From Pseudoselenomonas ruminantium (lineage in GTDB: Bacteria > Bacillota > Negativicutes > Selenomonadales > Selenomonadaceae), in contig DJYL01000184.1 of assembly GCA_002448495.1 (NCBI GenBank), positions 1-6,552 on the forward strand: 6,552 nt of DNA, in the 5' to 3' direction. The notes beneath the pieces are model-generated. The model ran no database searches and was not told the origin of the DNA. It saw only the letters and a list, made by a program, of their open reading frames with translations. How positions within the stretch are numbered: position 1 is the first letter of the stretch; the number at the start of each line of letters is the position of its first letter. Of the stretch, positions 1 through 6,409 are shown in pieces. The position numbers and the translations under genes are program-made.

Positions 1-10
1 ATGTGAGCTG

Positions 11-763
11 ATGGCTGTACGCCGCTTTGTGGCGGCAGAGGGGCAGTGGATGGAGGACAGCAGGCCTACCTCGATAGAGCAGCTGCTCAAAATAGAACTG
101 AATGGAAAAATCATCAGTGAAGCCCTGTGTTCTCCGGGGGATAAGCTGGATTTGGCTGTGGGACAGCTGGCGCAGAGAGGCTTCCTGCAACGGGCAGAGG
201 ATATTGTACATCTGCAAATGGCAGAGGGCATGGCACTTGTGGAAACCACGGATATGGCGCAGGCCAAAGCCGCGCACGCTGGCAAAAATCCCCGTTATTA
301 CAGACTGTCCCGCCTGCGCACCTTTCAGGCACCGCCTGTTCCGGCAGATGGCGTTTGTGTGGAGGCTGCTAAAGCCCTGCAGGTGGCAAATACCTTGCTG
401 GGGGAGCTGGCCGCTACCCATGAACGCACAAACGGCGTACACAGCGGCGTGCTTTATGACCCGCAGGCCGCTAAGATTCTCGTGTTCCGGGAGGATATCG
501 GGCGTCACAACGTCTTTGACAAGCTCTATGGCTGGGCTGTGCGCCATGATGTGAGGATGAAGGATAAGCTTTTGGTGTTCAGCGGGCGCTGCTCCACGGA
601 GATGATGCTGAAACTCTGGCGTATGGATTGCCGGATGGTGCTGGCTAAATCCGTGCCTACCACCTTGTCACTGGAACTGGCGGACAAACTGGGCATAACC
701 CTGATGGCCCGTCTGACACCGGAGGGATTTTCGGTGTATACCCATCCTGAACGGGTGAAGTGA
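11..763 (+). CDS. fdhD: FdhD-family formate dehydrogenase accessory sulfurtransferase
   Basis: The 250-residue product is a cytoplasmic maturation factor. In E. coli, FdhD transfers sulfur from IscS to the molybdenum cofactor of formate dehydrogenase. Family marks seen here are the N-terminal ELNG and ALCSPGD (about residues 29-44), GVHSGVLYD (about 142-150), EDIGRHN (161-167), the FSGRCSTEM segment (190-198), SVPTT, and the C-terminal YTHPER (243-248). Length is close to the roughly 260-280 residues usual for the family. The CxxC motif of the E. coli protein, expected near residues 96-106, is absent; that stretch reads YYRLSRLRTF. Remaining cysteines are C40, C116, C194 and C207. The start is uncertain: the frame stays open to the window edge, ATG at 11 gives a family-like length, and ATG at 50 has AGAGGGG at 37-43 in front of it. 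The promoter lies outside the window. Its place directly upstream of the dehydrogenase genes supports the assignment. Confidence 0.9.
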   Translation: MAVRRFVAAEGQWMEDSRPTSIEQLLKIELNGKIISEALCSPGDKLDLAVGQLAQRGFLQRAEDIVHLQMAEGMALVETTDMAQAKAAHAGKNPRYYRLSRLRTFQAPPVPADGVCVEAAKALQVANTLLGELAATHERTNGVHSGVLYDPQAAKILVFREDIGRHNVFDKLYGWAVRHDVRMKDKLLVFSGRCSTEMMLKLWRMDCRMVLAKSVPTTLSLELADKLGITLMARLTPEGFSVYTHPERVK

Positions 764-800
764 AAAAAAGAAAAAAATTTTCCTTTTCCCGATACTTTTT

Positions 801-828
801 TTGCATAAAATCATAAATCATTTATATC
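801..828 (+). promoter_or_regulatory. Candidate sigma-70-type promoter for the fdh structural genes
   Basis: TTGCAT (801-806) matches four of six bases of TTGACA, and TATATC (823-828) matches four of six bases of TATAAT, with a 16-base spacer. It would give a 5' leader of about 95 bases. Such matches are common by chance in AT-rich DNA, so this is only the best candidate in the gap. Confidence 0.25.
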
Positions 829-913
829 GAGTTCCATAAAATTTATTCATGTAGGGGAATGGGAGAGATATAAGGATGGATGATTTTAGATATTGAGAAA
901 TGTGTATTGTAAG

Positions 914-920
914 AAGGAGG
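914..920 (+). promoter_or_regulatory. Strong ribosome binding site that fixes the alpha subunit start
   Basis: AAGGAGG lies 8 bases before ATG at 929. It decides the start in favour of 929 over an in-frame TTG at 893, which would place extra residues ahead of the Tat signal and has no comparable binding site. Confidence 0.85.
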
Positions 921-928
921 AAGTTTTG

Positions 929-3900
929 ATGGATTTAACGAGACGCGACTTCTTGAAAGCCACCGGGCTTTCCGGCGTGGGGCTGGCGCTTGCCAGTCTG
1001 GGCCTTGACATGCCCAAAGTCAAAGCGGCTGCCAAAGAATTCAAGCTCAAGGGGGCAAGGGAGTTTACTTCCATCTGTCACTTTTGTGCCTGCGGCTGCG
1101 GGGTAATCGGTTATGTGAAGGACGATAAACTCATCAACCTCGAAGGTGCCAGCGATAATCCGGTAAACCGCGGCGGTCTGTGCTCCAAGGGGCTGGGCTA
1201 TGGGCAGATTCCCAACTCTGACCAGCGGGCCACGAAGCCGTTGTACCGTGCGCCGGGCAGCGACCATTGGGAGGAAATCAGCTGGGATGAAGCCATTGAC
1301 AAGGCCGCCCGCGCGCTCAAAAAAGCCCGTGATGAAAACTGGAAGCAGACGGAAGTCATTGACGGTCAGACGGTAGATGTACACCGCACGGATGCCATCG
1401 GCTTTATCGGCGGTTCCCAGATTAACAACGAAGAATGCTATCAGAATATCAAGATGGCCCGTGCGCTCGGCGTAACCTATATCGACAATCAGACTCGTGT
1501 CTGCCATGCGACCACGCCGCCGGCCATGAATGCTGCCTTTGGCCGTGGTGCCATGACCAACCATTGGGGCGACCTCAAGCATTCCAAGCTCATCTGGATT
1601 GAAGGCTCCAATATTGCCGAATGTCATCCGATGGGCCTCAAGAATGTCATGAAGGCCAAGAACAACGGCGCGAAAATCGTCCATGTGGATGTGCGCTATA
1701 CCCGTACGTCCAAGATTGCGGACTATTTCTTTCAGCTGCGTCCGGGTACGGATATTGCGTTTTTGGGCTATATCATCAGCTATATCATTGAGAACAAGAA
1801 ATACAACGAGGATTATATTCGCCGCAATACCAATGCGTACTGCATCCTGCGGGATGATTACAAGTTTGATGAGGGTATTTTCTCCGGTTACAACGCGGAA
1901 AAGCATAAATACAATATGGAAACCTGGGGCTATGCTTTAGGTGCGGACAAAAAGCCGCAGAAGGCGAGTGACCTCTTTGCTCCCAATACGGTCATGAGCC
2001 GCATGAAGGAGCATTTCTCCCGCTATACGCTGGACAAGGTTTCCGGCATTACGGGCATGAGCAAGGAAGATATTGAGCTGGCAGCCAAGATTTTCTGTGA
2101 ATATTCGCCGACGGTCATGATGTATGCACTGGGCATGACCCAGCATACCGTAGGCGTAGAAAATATCCGCTGCTTTACGATTCTGCAGCTTTTGCGCGGC
2201 AATATCGGTGTGCCGGGCGGCGGTATTGATGCCATGCGCGGACAGCCCAATGTACAGGCTTCCACGGACTTTGGCATCATGTTCCAGTATTTCCCGGGTT
2301 ATCTCTCCTTCCCCACGGAAAAGACCAATACGCTGGAGAAGTGGACGCGGGCTTCGGGAACGTTCCGTGCCAAGTGGCTCAAGAACATGCTCAAGGCATG
2401 GTTTGGGGATTATGCAACACCTGCCAATGACTATGCCTTCAATTTAATCGGCGTGCGCAACAGCAGTCATAACGATTCCATCTATGGCTTGTTTGAGGAC
2501 GCGTACCGCGGTACGGTGAAATGCCTGTATCTTTGCGGGCAGAATCCGCAGGTCACCAATGCCAACCTCTCCATGGTGCATGACGGCCTGTGCAAGATGG
2601 ATACGGTTATTGCACAGGATATTTTCGTCAACGAAACGGCGGAATTCTGGAACCGTCCCGGCGATAATCCCAAGGACATTCAGACGGAAGTCATCTTCCT
2701 GCCCGCCTGCTCGTATTTGGAACGGCGTGGCACGGTTACCAATTCCATGCGCATGATTCAGTGGCGGATGGAAGGGCCGAAGCCTCTGGGCGATTCCAAG
2801 CCGGATTATGCGATTAACAATCTCCTGTGGCGCAGGATTCGGGAACTTTACAAGGATTCCACTGACCCGAAGGATGAAATTATCAAACGCATGACCTGGA
2901 ATTACTCCGATGACCAGACCGTGGAAGACATTATGAAGGAAATCAACGGTTATGACCTCACCACGGGCGAACTGGTAACGGGCATCGGCAAATTAAAGGA
3001 TGATGGCACCACCAGTTCCGGTATGTGGATTTACGCCGGCGTCTATGGCGGCGGCAAGCACATGGCACAGCGCCGTGGGCAGGAAGACGAGGGCGGTCTG
3101 GGCATTTACCCGAATTTCGGCTGGGTATGGCCGGATAATATCCACCTGCTCTACAACCGCGCTTCCTGTGATGAAAACGGTCAGCCGGTTGACCCCGAAC
3201 ACAAGATTGTCTGGTGGGATGCCGCCAAGAACCGTTGGGAAGGCTACGATGTGCCCGATGTGGGCAACCGCAGCGCTGCCCCCGGCACGCCGGACGGCAA
3301 CAAGCCTTTCCGCATGACGGGCGAAGGATATGGGCGGCTCTTTGCCGCTGAATACAGCGACCTCAATCCGGACGGCATGACGCGTGACCATTCCTACACG
3401 CCGGTGGACGGCCCGCTGCCGGAATTCTACGAGCCGGTGGAAAGCCCAACGAAAAATGCTCTGCATGACAATGACAAGGCGCAGTTCAACCCCTGCGTGG
3501 TATATCCGCGTCTGCCGGAAAAACAGCGTATCGGCACAAAGGACGAATTCCCTTATGTGCTGTGCAGTTCCGGTATTGCCGAGCACTGGTGCTCCGGTAC
3601 GGTTACGCGTAATGTGCCGTGGCTCAATGAACTGGTGAAAGAGCCCTTCGTGGAAATGAGTCATAAGCTGGCTGATAAACTGGGCGTAAAACTTGGCGAC
3701 AAGGTCAAGGTAAATTCGGCCCGCGGCGAAGTTACGGTCAAAGCCATGGTAACGGACAGAGCAAAAACCCTGACCATCAACGGGGAAGAAACCCATATGG
3801 TCTGGATGCCCTATAGCTGGGGCTTCAAGGGGCTTTCCAAAGGCCCGTCCACCAATTACCTTACCATTGATGCTTTGGACCCGAATGTACAGGAACAGGA

Positions 3901-3937
3901 ATTTAAGGCCTGCCTGGTCAACATCACCAAGGCCTAA
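929..3937 (+). CDS. fdnG: Formate dehydrogenase-N type alpha (catalytic) subunit, Cys form, Tat-exported
   Basis: The 1002-residue product (E. coli FdnG is about 1015) oxidises formate to CO2 at a molybdenum or tungsten bis-pyranopterin site outside the cytoplasmic membrane. A Tat signal starts the protein: TRRDFLK (residues 4-10), a hydrophobic stretch to about 26, and likely cleavage near AAA 33-35. C50, C53, C57 and C85 bind the proximal [4Fe-4S] cluster, and K87 is the conserved lysine between cluster and cofactor. The catalytic residue is C192 in QTRVCHATTPP, followed by H193; E. coli has selenocysteine at 196. The molybdopterin oxidoreductase fold fills most of the middle. A region near 690-850 with YNRASCDENGQPVDPEH is characteristic of the FDH-N/O alpha subunit, and the dinucleotide-binding domain runs from about 874 (FPYVLCSSG) to the end. 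The start is set by AAGGAGG at 914-920. The next gene, fdhE, begins 12 bases after the stop. Mo versus W cannot be told from sequence. Confidence 0.96.
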   Translation: MDLTRRDFLKATGLSGVGLALASLGLDMPKVKAAAKEFKLKGAREFTSICHFCACGCGVIGYVKDDKLINLEGASDNPVNRGGLCSKGLGYGQIPNSDQRATKPLYRAPGSDHWEEISWDEAIDKAARALKKARDENWKQTEVIDGQTVDVHRTDAIGFIGGSQINNEECYQNIKMARALGVTYIDNQTRVCHATTPPAMNAAFGRGAMTNHWGDLKHSKLIWIEGSNIAECHPMGLKNVMKAKNNGAKIVHVDVRYTRTSKIADYFFQLRPGTDIAFLGYIISYIIENKKYNEDYIRRNTNAYCILRDDYKFDEGIFSGYNAEKHKYNMETWGYALGADKKPQKASDLFAPNTVMSRMKEHFSRYTLDKVSGITGMSKEDIELAAKIFCEYSPTVMMYALGMTQHTVGVENIRCFTILQLLRGNIGVPGGGIDAMRGQPNVQASTDFGIMFQYFPGYLSFPTEKTNTLEKWTRASGTFRAKWLKNMLKAWFGDYATPANDYAFNLIGVRNSSHNDSIYGLFEDAYRGTVKCLYLCGQNPQVTNANLSMVHDGLCKMDTVIAQDIFVNETAEFWNRPGDNPKDIQTEVIFLPACSYLERRGTVTNSMRMIQWRMEGPKPLGDSKPDYAINNLLWRRIRELYKDSTDPKDEIIKRMTWNYSDDQTVEDIMKEINGYDLTTGELVTGIGKLKDDGTTSSGMWIYAGVYGGGKHMAQRRGQEDEGGLGIYPNFGWVWPDNIHLLYNRASCDENGQPVDPEHKIVWWDAAKNRWEGYDVPDVGNRSAAPGTPDGNKPFRMTGEGYGRLFAAEYSDLNPDGMTRDHSYTPVDGPLPEFYEPVESPTKNALHDNDKAQFNPCVVYPRLPEKQRIGTKDEFPYVLCSSGIAEHWCSGTVTRNVPWLNELVKEPFVEMSHKLADKLGVKLGDKVKVNSARGEVTVKAMVTDRAKTLTINGEETHMVWMPYSWGFKGLSKGPSTNYLTIDALDPNVQEQEFKACLVNITKA

Positions 3938-3949
3938 CAGGAGATAAAC

Positions 3950-4807
3950 ATGAACCGAGCAGATCAAAAGATGCAGGAATATCTTGCCAAACACCCTTTT
4001 TTGCAGGAAACGGCAGCTGTGCAGCAGGGCGTGGCGCAGGCCATACGCAATGCGGTAAGCCCCATGGAATTTCCCGTGCAGGAGGAAATCAAAAAACTCA
4101 CGCAGGAGGGGCTTCCTCTGCTGCAAAATGAAGCATTGCAGGAAAAAATCGGCGGAGCAGCAGCAGAAAGCCTGCCGCAGGCCCTTACGGAACTTTTGGC
4201 CGTCGCTGTGCCGGAACCTTTGGCCGAAGCCTTGCAGACCTTTGCCAAATGGGCGGGAATGCAGCCGGGCGAAAAGCTGTGGGAACTTATCCGGCTGGTG
4301 ATTACGCAAAATGATGAAAAACTGAATGTCCTTTTACAGGCAGAGGGCTTGCAGGGAACCGTGGTTCGCGCGGTAATCTGGCAGCTGGTGGATGTCCTTG
4401 TTCCCGTAAATCTCAAGGATTACGAATTCTGGCAGAAACTGGGCTGGACGCGCAATTACTGTCCCGTCTGCGGGCGGCAGCCCATCATGGCGCACTTGCG
4501 CAAGGAAAAGGAAGGCCGGGCTAGATTCCTGGTCTGTGACGGCTGCCATACGGAGTGGCCCTTTGCGCGTGTGGGCTGTGCTTACTGCGGCAATGAGGAT
4601 TTGACGAAAATGCACATCCTGGAGCCGGAAGGACAGAGCGCCATACGGCTGGATGTATGCGACAAGTGCCATGCTTACCTCAAAACCTACAACGAGGAAG
4701 GGGAAGAAGGCATCTACCTGCAGGACTGGGCAACCTTGCACTTTGATTTGCTGGGCGAAGAACAAAATCTCATCAAAAAAGGAAGCGTTTTGCTGGAGAG
4801 CAAATAA
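3950..4807 (+). CDS. fdhE: FdhE formate dehydrogenase assembly factor
   Basis: The 285-residue cytoplasmic protein (E. coli FdhE is about 309) is needed for maturation of respiratory formate dehydrogenases. It binds the catalytic subunit and is a rubredoxin-like iron protein in E. coli. The diagnostic feature is four CxxC pairs in the C-terminal half: C171/C174 (CPVC), C196/C199 (CDGC), C210/C213 (CAYC) and C237/C240 (CDKC), with the family-like CGRQPIMA after the first pair. The N-terminal half is mostly helical in character and poorly conserved. AGGAG at 3939-3943 lies 6 bases before the ATG. The gene sits 12 bases after alpha and 18 before beta, so it is co-transcribed with its client. In E. 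coli fdhE follows the gamma gene of the fdo operon, so this placement differs. No signal peptide is seen, as expected for a cytoplasmic chaperone. Confidence 0.93.
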   Translation: MNRADQKMQEYLAKHPFLQETAAVQQGVAQAIRNAVSPMEFPVQEEIKKLTQEGLPLLQNEALQEKIGGAAAESLPQALTELLAVAVPEPLAEALQTFAKWAGMQPGEKLWELIRLVITQNDEKLNVLLQAEGLQGTVVRAVIWQLVDVLVPVNLKDYEFWQKLGWTRNYCPVCGRQPIMAHLRKEKEGRARFLVCDGCHTEWPFARVGCAYCGNEDLTKMHILEPEGQSAIRLDVCDKCHAYLKTYNEEGEEGIYLQDWATLHFDLLGEEQNLIKKGSVLLESK

Positions 4808-4825
4808 CGAAAGGAGAGCGCAACT

Positions 4826-5605
4826 ATGGCTCAAGAAATGGCTATGCTCCATGATGTGGTACGGTGCAGTGCCTGCCGTGCCTGCATGGTGGCCTGCAAA
4901 CAATGGCATGATTTGCCTGCGGATATGTCCACGCCCTTCGAGGGGCAGTATCAGTCTCACAAGGATTTAAGTTCCCATACCTGGAACCTCATTCAGATGC
5001 AGGAACGTACCGATAAAGAGGGGAAATTCCATTGGGATTTCTTCAAGAAACAATGTATGCACTGTGAAAATCCCGGCTGCATGAACGGCTGTCCGGAGGG
5101 AGCTATTGAGAAAAAAGAATCCGGCGCGGTGGTCATCGATCCGGATAAGTGCGTGGGCTGCGGCTACTGCACCGCCAACTGCCCGTTTGGCATTCCCAAG
5201 GTGGATGCCGAAAAGCACGTTTCCACCAAATGCGACCTGTGCTTTGACCGCATTGAGGAGGGCATGACACCTTCCTGCGCCAAAACCTGTACGGCGGATG
5301 CCATTCTCTTTGGCACGAAGCAGGAAATGCTCAAAAAGGCGGAAGAACGTCTGGCCATGATTAAGGATACGCATCCCGATGCCAATATCTACAATCCCGC
5401 AGGTGTGGGCGGCGTGCATATGCTCTATGTGCTGCCGGAAAAACCGGAAGTCTACGGCCTGCCGGTAAATCCCCAGACTCCCGAATCCATTAATCTCTGG
5501 AAGAATGTAGTGCGTCCACTGGGCAAGGTGGCCAGCTGCGGCGCCGTTGCCGGTGTGCTCGGCCTGACTGCCCTGGCGGCAATGCGCGGAAAGGGGGATA
5601 AATAA
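4826..5605 (+). CDS. fdnH: Formate dehydrogenase beta subunit, four [4Fe-4S] ferredoxin with C-terminal anchor
   Basis: The 259-residue product carries electrons from the alpha subunit to cytochrome b. Sixteen cysteines fall into four ferredoxin-type groups: C14/C17/C20/C24, C77/C80/C85/C89, C109/C112/C115/C119 and C136/C139/C151/C155. As in the family, clusters are expected to be built from paired, partly swapped groups. After the iron-sulfur domain comes YNPAGVGGVHMLYVL, closely like E. coli FdnH, and one hydrophobic helix at about residues 232-253 that should anchor it in the membrane. It has no signal peptide, which fits export as a passenger with the Tat-bearing alpha subunit. It is shorter than E. 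coli FdnH (294), mainly through a missing N-terminal extension and a short C-terminal tail. AAGGAG at 4811-4816 lies 9 bases before the ATG. The gamma gene starts one base after the stop, suggesting translational coupling. Confidence 0.95.
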   Translation: MAQEMAMLHDVVRCSACRACMVACKQWHDLPADMSTPFEGQYQSHKDLSSHTWNLIQMQERTDKEGKFHWDFFKKQCMHCENPGCMNGCPEGAIEKKESGAVVIDPDKCVGCGYCTANCPFGIPKVDAEKHVSTKCDLCFDRIEEGMTPSCAKTCTADAILFGTKQEMLKKAEERLAMIKDTHPDANIYNPAGVGGVHMLYVLPEKPEVYGLPVNPQTPESINLWKNVVRPLGKVASCGAVAGVLGLTALAAMRGKGDK

Positions 5606-5606
5606 G

Positions 5607-6296
5607 ATGCTGGTGAATAAAAACTACGTCAAACGCCATACGAAAGGCTTTGTCTATCTGCATTGGATTAACGCCATCTGCTTCTTTATGCTGTTTTTGA
5701 CGGCTCTGCCCCTGTATGCGGATACCTTCCGTTTCCTCTATGATATGTTCGGGCCTGCGACTTTGCAGAATGCGCATCGCTTCTTTGCCGTAATCTTTGT
5801 ACTTAACCCCATTGTGGGGCTGATTACGGCCAGAGAAGGCATCGGGCGCATGTTCTCGGAAGTCTTTAAGTTCAACGGCAAGGATATTACCTTCCTCGTG
5901 AAGTTCCCCGTGGAACTTATCGGTGTGCACCCGAAAGATATGCCCAAGCAGGGATTCTACAACGGCGGCGAGCGCATGAACATTGCCTTTCAGATAGCCG
6001 CCTGGGCTGTGCTGGTGATTTCCGGTGCCGTGCTGTGGTTCGGTGAGGGTGTCGTTGACAGCAGCATTCGCGCCTGGATGATTCCGCTGCACAGCTTCTG
6101 TGCCGCAATTGCCTTTGCCGGTGCTATCGGTCACATCTATCTGGCCACGGTGGTAAATCCGGATTCCTTCCATGGTATGCAGGATGGTACGGTCAAAGCC
6201 GAGTACGCCAATGCCCATCATGGCGAATGGATTGACGATATGGTAAGAGAAGGAAAGATTGATCAAAAGGAACTCAATGAAGCATTGAAATCCTAA
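5607..6296 (+). CDS. fdnI: Formate dehydrogenase gamma subunit, membrane cytochrome b
   Basis: The 229-residue integral membrane protein (E. coli FdnI is 217) takes electrons from the beta subunit through two b hemes and reduces quinone. Four hydrophobic segments are visible at about residues 15-37, 53-74, 126-146 and 158-183. The expected heme-ligand histidines are all present: H19 (YLHWINA), H57 (NAHRFFA), H162 (PLHSFCA) and H176 (GHIYLA). The first two line up with H18 and H57 of E. coli FdnI. The C-terminus is a charged cytoplasmic tail. AAGGGGG at 5591-5597, inside the end of the beta gene, lies 9 bases before the ATG. It is the last gene of the operon and is followed by an intrinsic terminator. 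The quinone used is likely menaquinone in an anaerobe of this kind, but that is inference. Confidence 0.94.
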   Translation: MLVNKNYVKRHTKGFVYLHWINAICFFMLFLTALPLYADTFRFLYDMFGPATLQNAHRFFAVIFVLNPIVGLITAREGIGRMFSEVFKFNGKDITFLVKFPVELIGVHPKDMPKQGFYNGGERMNIAFQIAAWAVLVISGAVLWFGEGVVDSSIRAWMIPLHSFCAAIAFAGAIGHIYLATVVNPDSFHGMQDGTVKAEYANAHHGEWIDDMVREGKIDQKELNEALKS

Positions 6297-6317
6297 AAAA
6301 CTCGTGCAAATTATCTG

Positions 6318-6367
6318 AAAATCTCATGGTTACGTGATATAAATCACCATACCATGAGATTTTTTTT
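6318..6367 (+). terminator. Intrinsic terminator of the fdh operon
   Basis: A perfect 13-base-pair stem, AAAATCTCATGGT (6318-6330) with ACCATGAGATTTT (6351-6363), runs into a T tract (6360-6367). The 20-base interior can fold further: GTGAT (6334-6338) pairs with ATCAC (6343-6347) around an ATAA tetraloop, separated from the main stem by a 3 x 3 internal loop. It starts 21 bases after the gamma stop codon, as expected for an operon end. Confidence 0.9.
6334..6347 (+). promoter_or_regulatory. Crp/Fnr-family operator, GTGA-N6-TCAC
   Basis: GTGA-TATAAA-TCAC is a perfect palindrome with the core of Crp/HcpR-type sites (TGTGA-N6-TCACA). It also holds TGAT-N4-ATCA, the inner part of Fnr sites (TTGAT-N4-ATCAA). 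The outer bases are C on both sides, so neither full consensus is met. Its centre, 6340.5, is 41.5 bases upstream of the start predicted from TATAAT at 6370-6375. That is the class II activator position. It lies in the loop end of the operon terminator, so the symmetry might instead serve only the hairpin. Confidence 0.5.
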
Positions 6368-6369
6368 GT

Positions 6370-6375
6370 TATAAT
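6370..6375 (+). promoter_or_regulatory. -10 box of the promoter for the downstream gene
   Basis: TATAAT is a perfect match to consensus, directly after the terminator T tract. The -35 region at 17-18 bases spacing (about 6346-6352) reads ACCATAC and does not resemble TTGACA, which fits an activator-dependent promoter. Transcription should begin near A6382, leaving a short leader before the membrane-protein start at 6410-6434. Confidence 0.6.
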
Positions 6376-6409
6376 GTTTTAAAATGGGGATAGTAGATGT
6401 TTGGAGAAT

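Larger units (their letters stand above)
764..928 (+). promoter_or_regulatory. AT-rich leader between fdhD and the alpha subunit gene
   Basis: This 165-base gap is far richer in A and T than the flanking genes. It begins with A and T runs (about 765-802) that can pair only weakly, so I see no convincing terminator after fdhD and readthrough is possible. A weak promoter candidate is TTGCAT at 801-806 with TATATC at 823-828 (16-base spacer). CATAAA occurs three times (804-809, 812-817, 835-840), and ATAAA-TCA-TTTAT at 813-825 is a short dyad. Any of these could bind a regulator, but none matches a consensus I can name with confidence. The final 20 bases hold the ribosome binding site of the alpha gene. 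Confidence 0.5.

Noticed and set aside
1..6. ATG TGA at the window start as the end of an upstream gene
   Set aside because: Six bases cannot show a coding frame; an upstream gene ending at this TGA is possible but unsupported.
102..554. 150-codon frame inside fdhD in the +1 frame, containing CPAC
   Set aside because: The product does not look like a protein family member as a whole; only the CPAC match is of interest, and it is discussed under FdhD.
764..802. Terminator after fdhD
   Set aside because: The A and T runs could pair, but without a GC stem, so the fold would be too weak to call.
791..806. Sigma-54 promoter suggested by TTGCA before the alpha gene
   Set aside because: The GG of the -24 element is missing at the needed spacing.
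893..928. TTG at 893 as start of the alpha subunit
   Set aside because: ATG 929 has AAGGAGG at ideal spacing and puts the twin-arginine motif at residues 5-6, where Tat signals have it.
935..1906. Long open frame on the - strand (323 codons) across the alpha gene
   Set aside because: It lies opposite a clearly conserved coding region, has no ribosome binding site or recognisable motif, and is explained by codon bias in the + strand gene.
2993..4309. Open frame of 438 codons on the - strand spanning the end of alpha and start of fdhE
   Set aside because: It crosses two well-supported + strand genes and their junction; its product is low-quality sequence with no family features.
5490..6266. 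Open frame of 258 codons on the - strand opposite the gamma subunit
   Set aside because: The + strand encodes a cytochrome b with all four heme ligands; the antisense product shows nothing recognisable.
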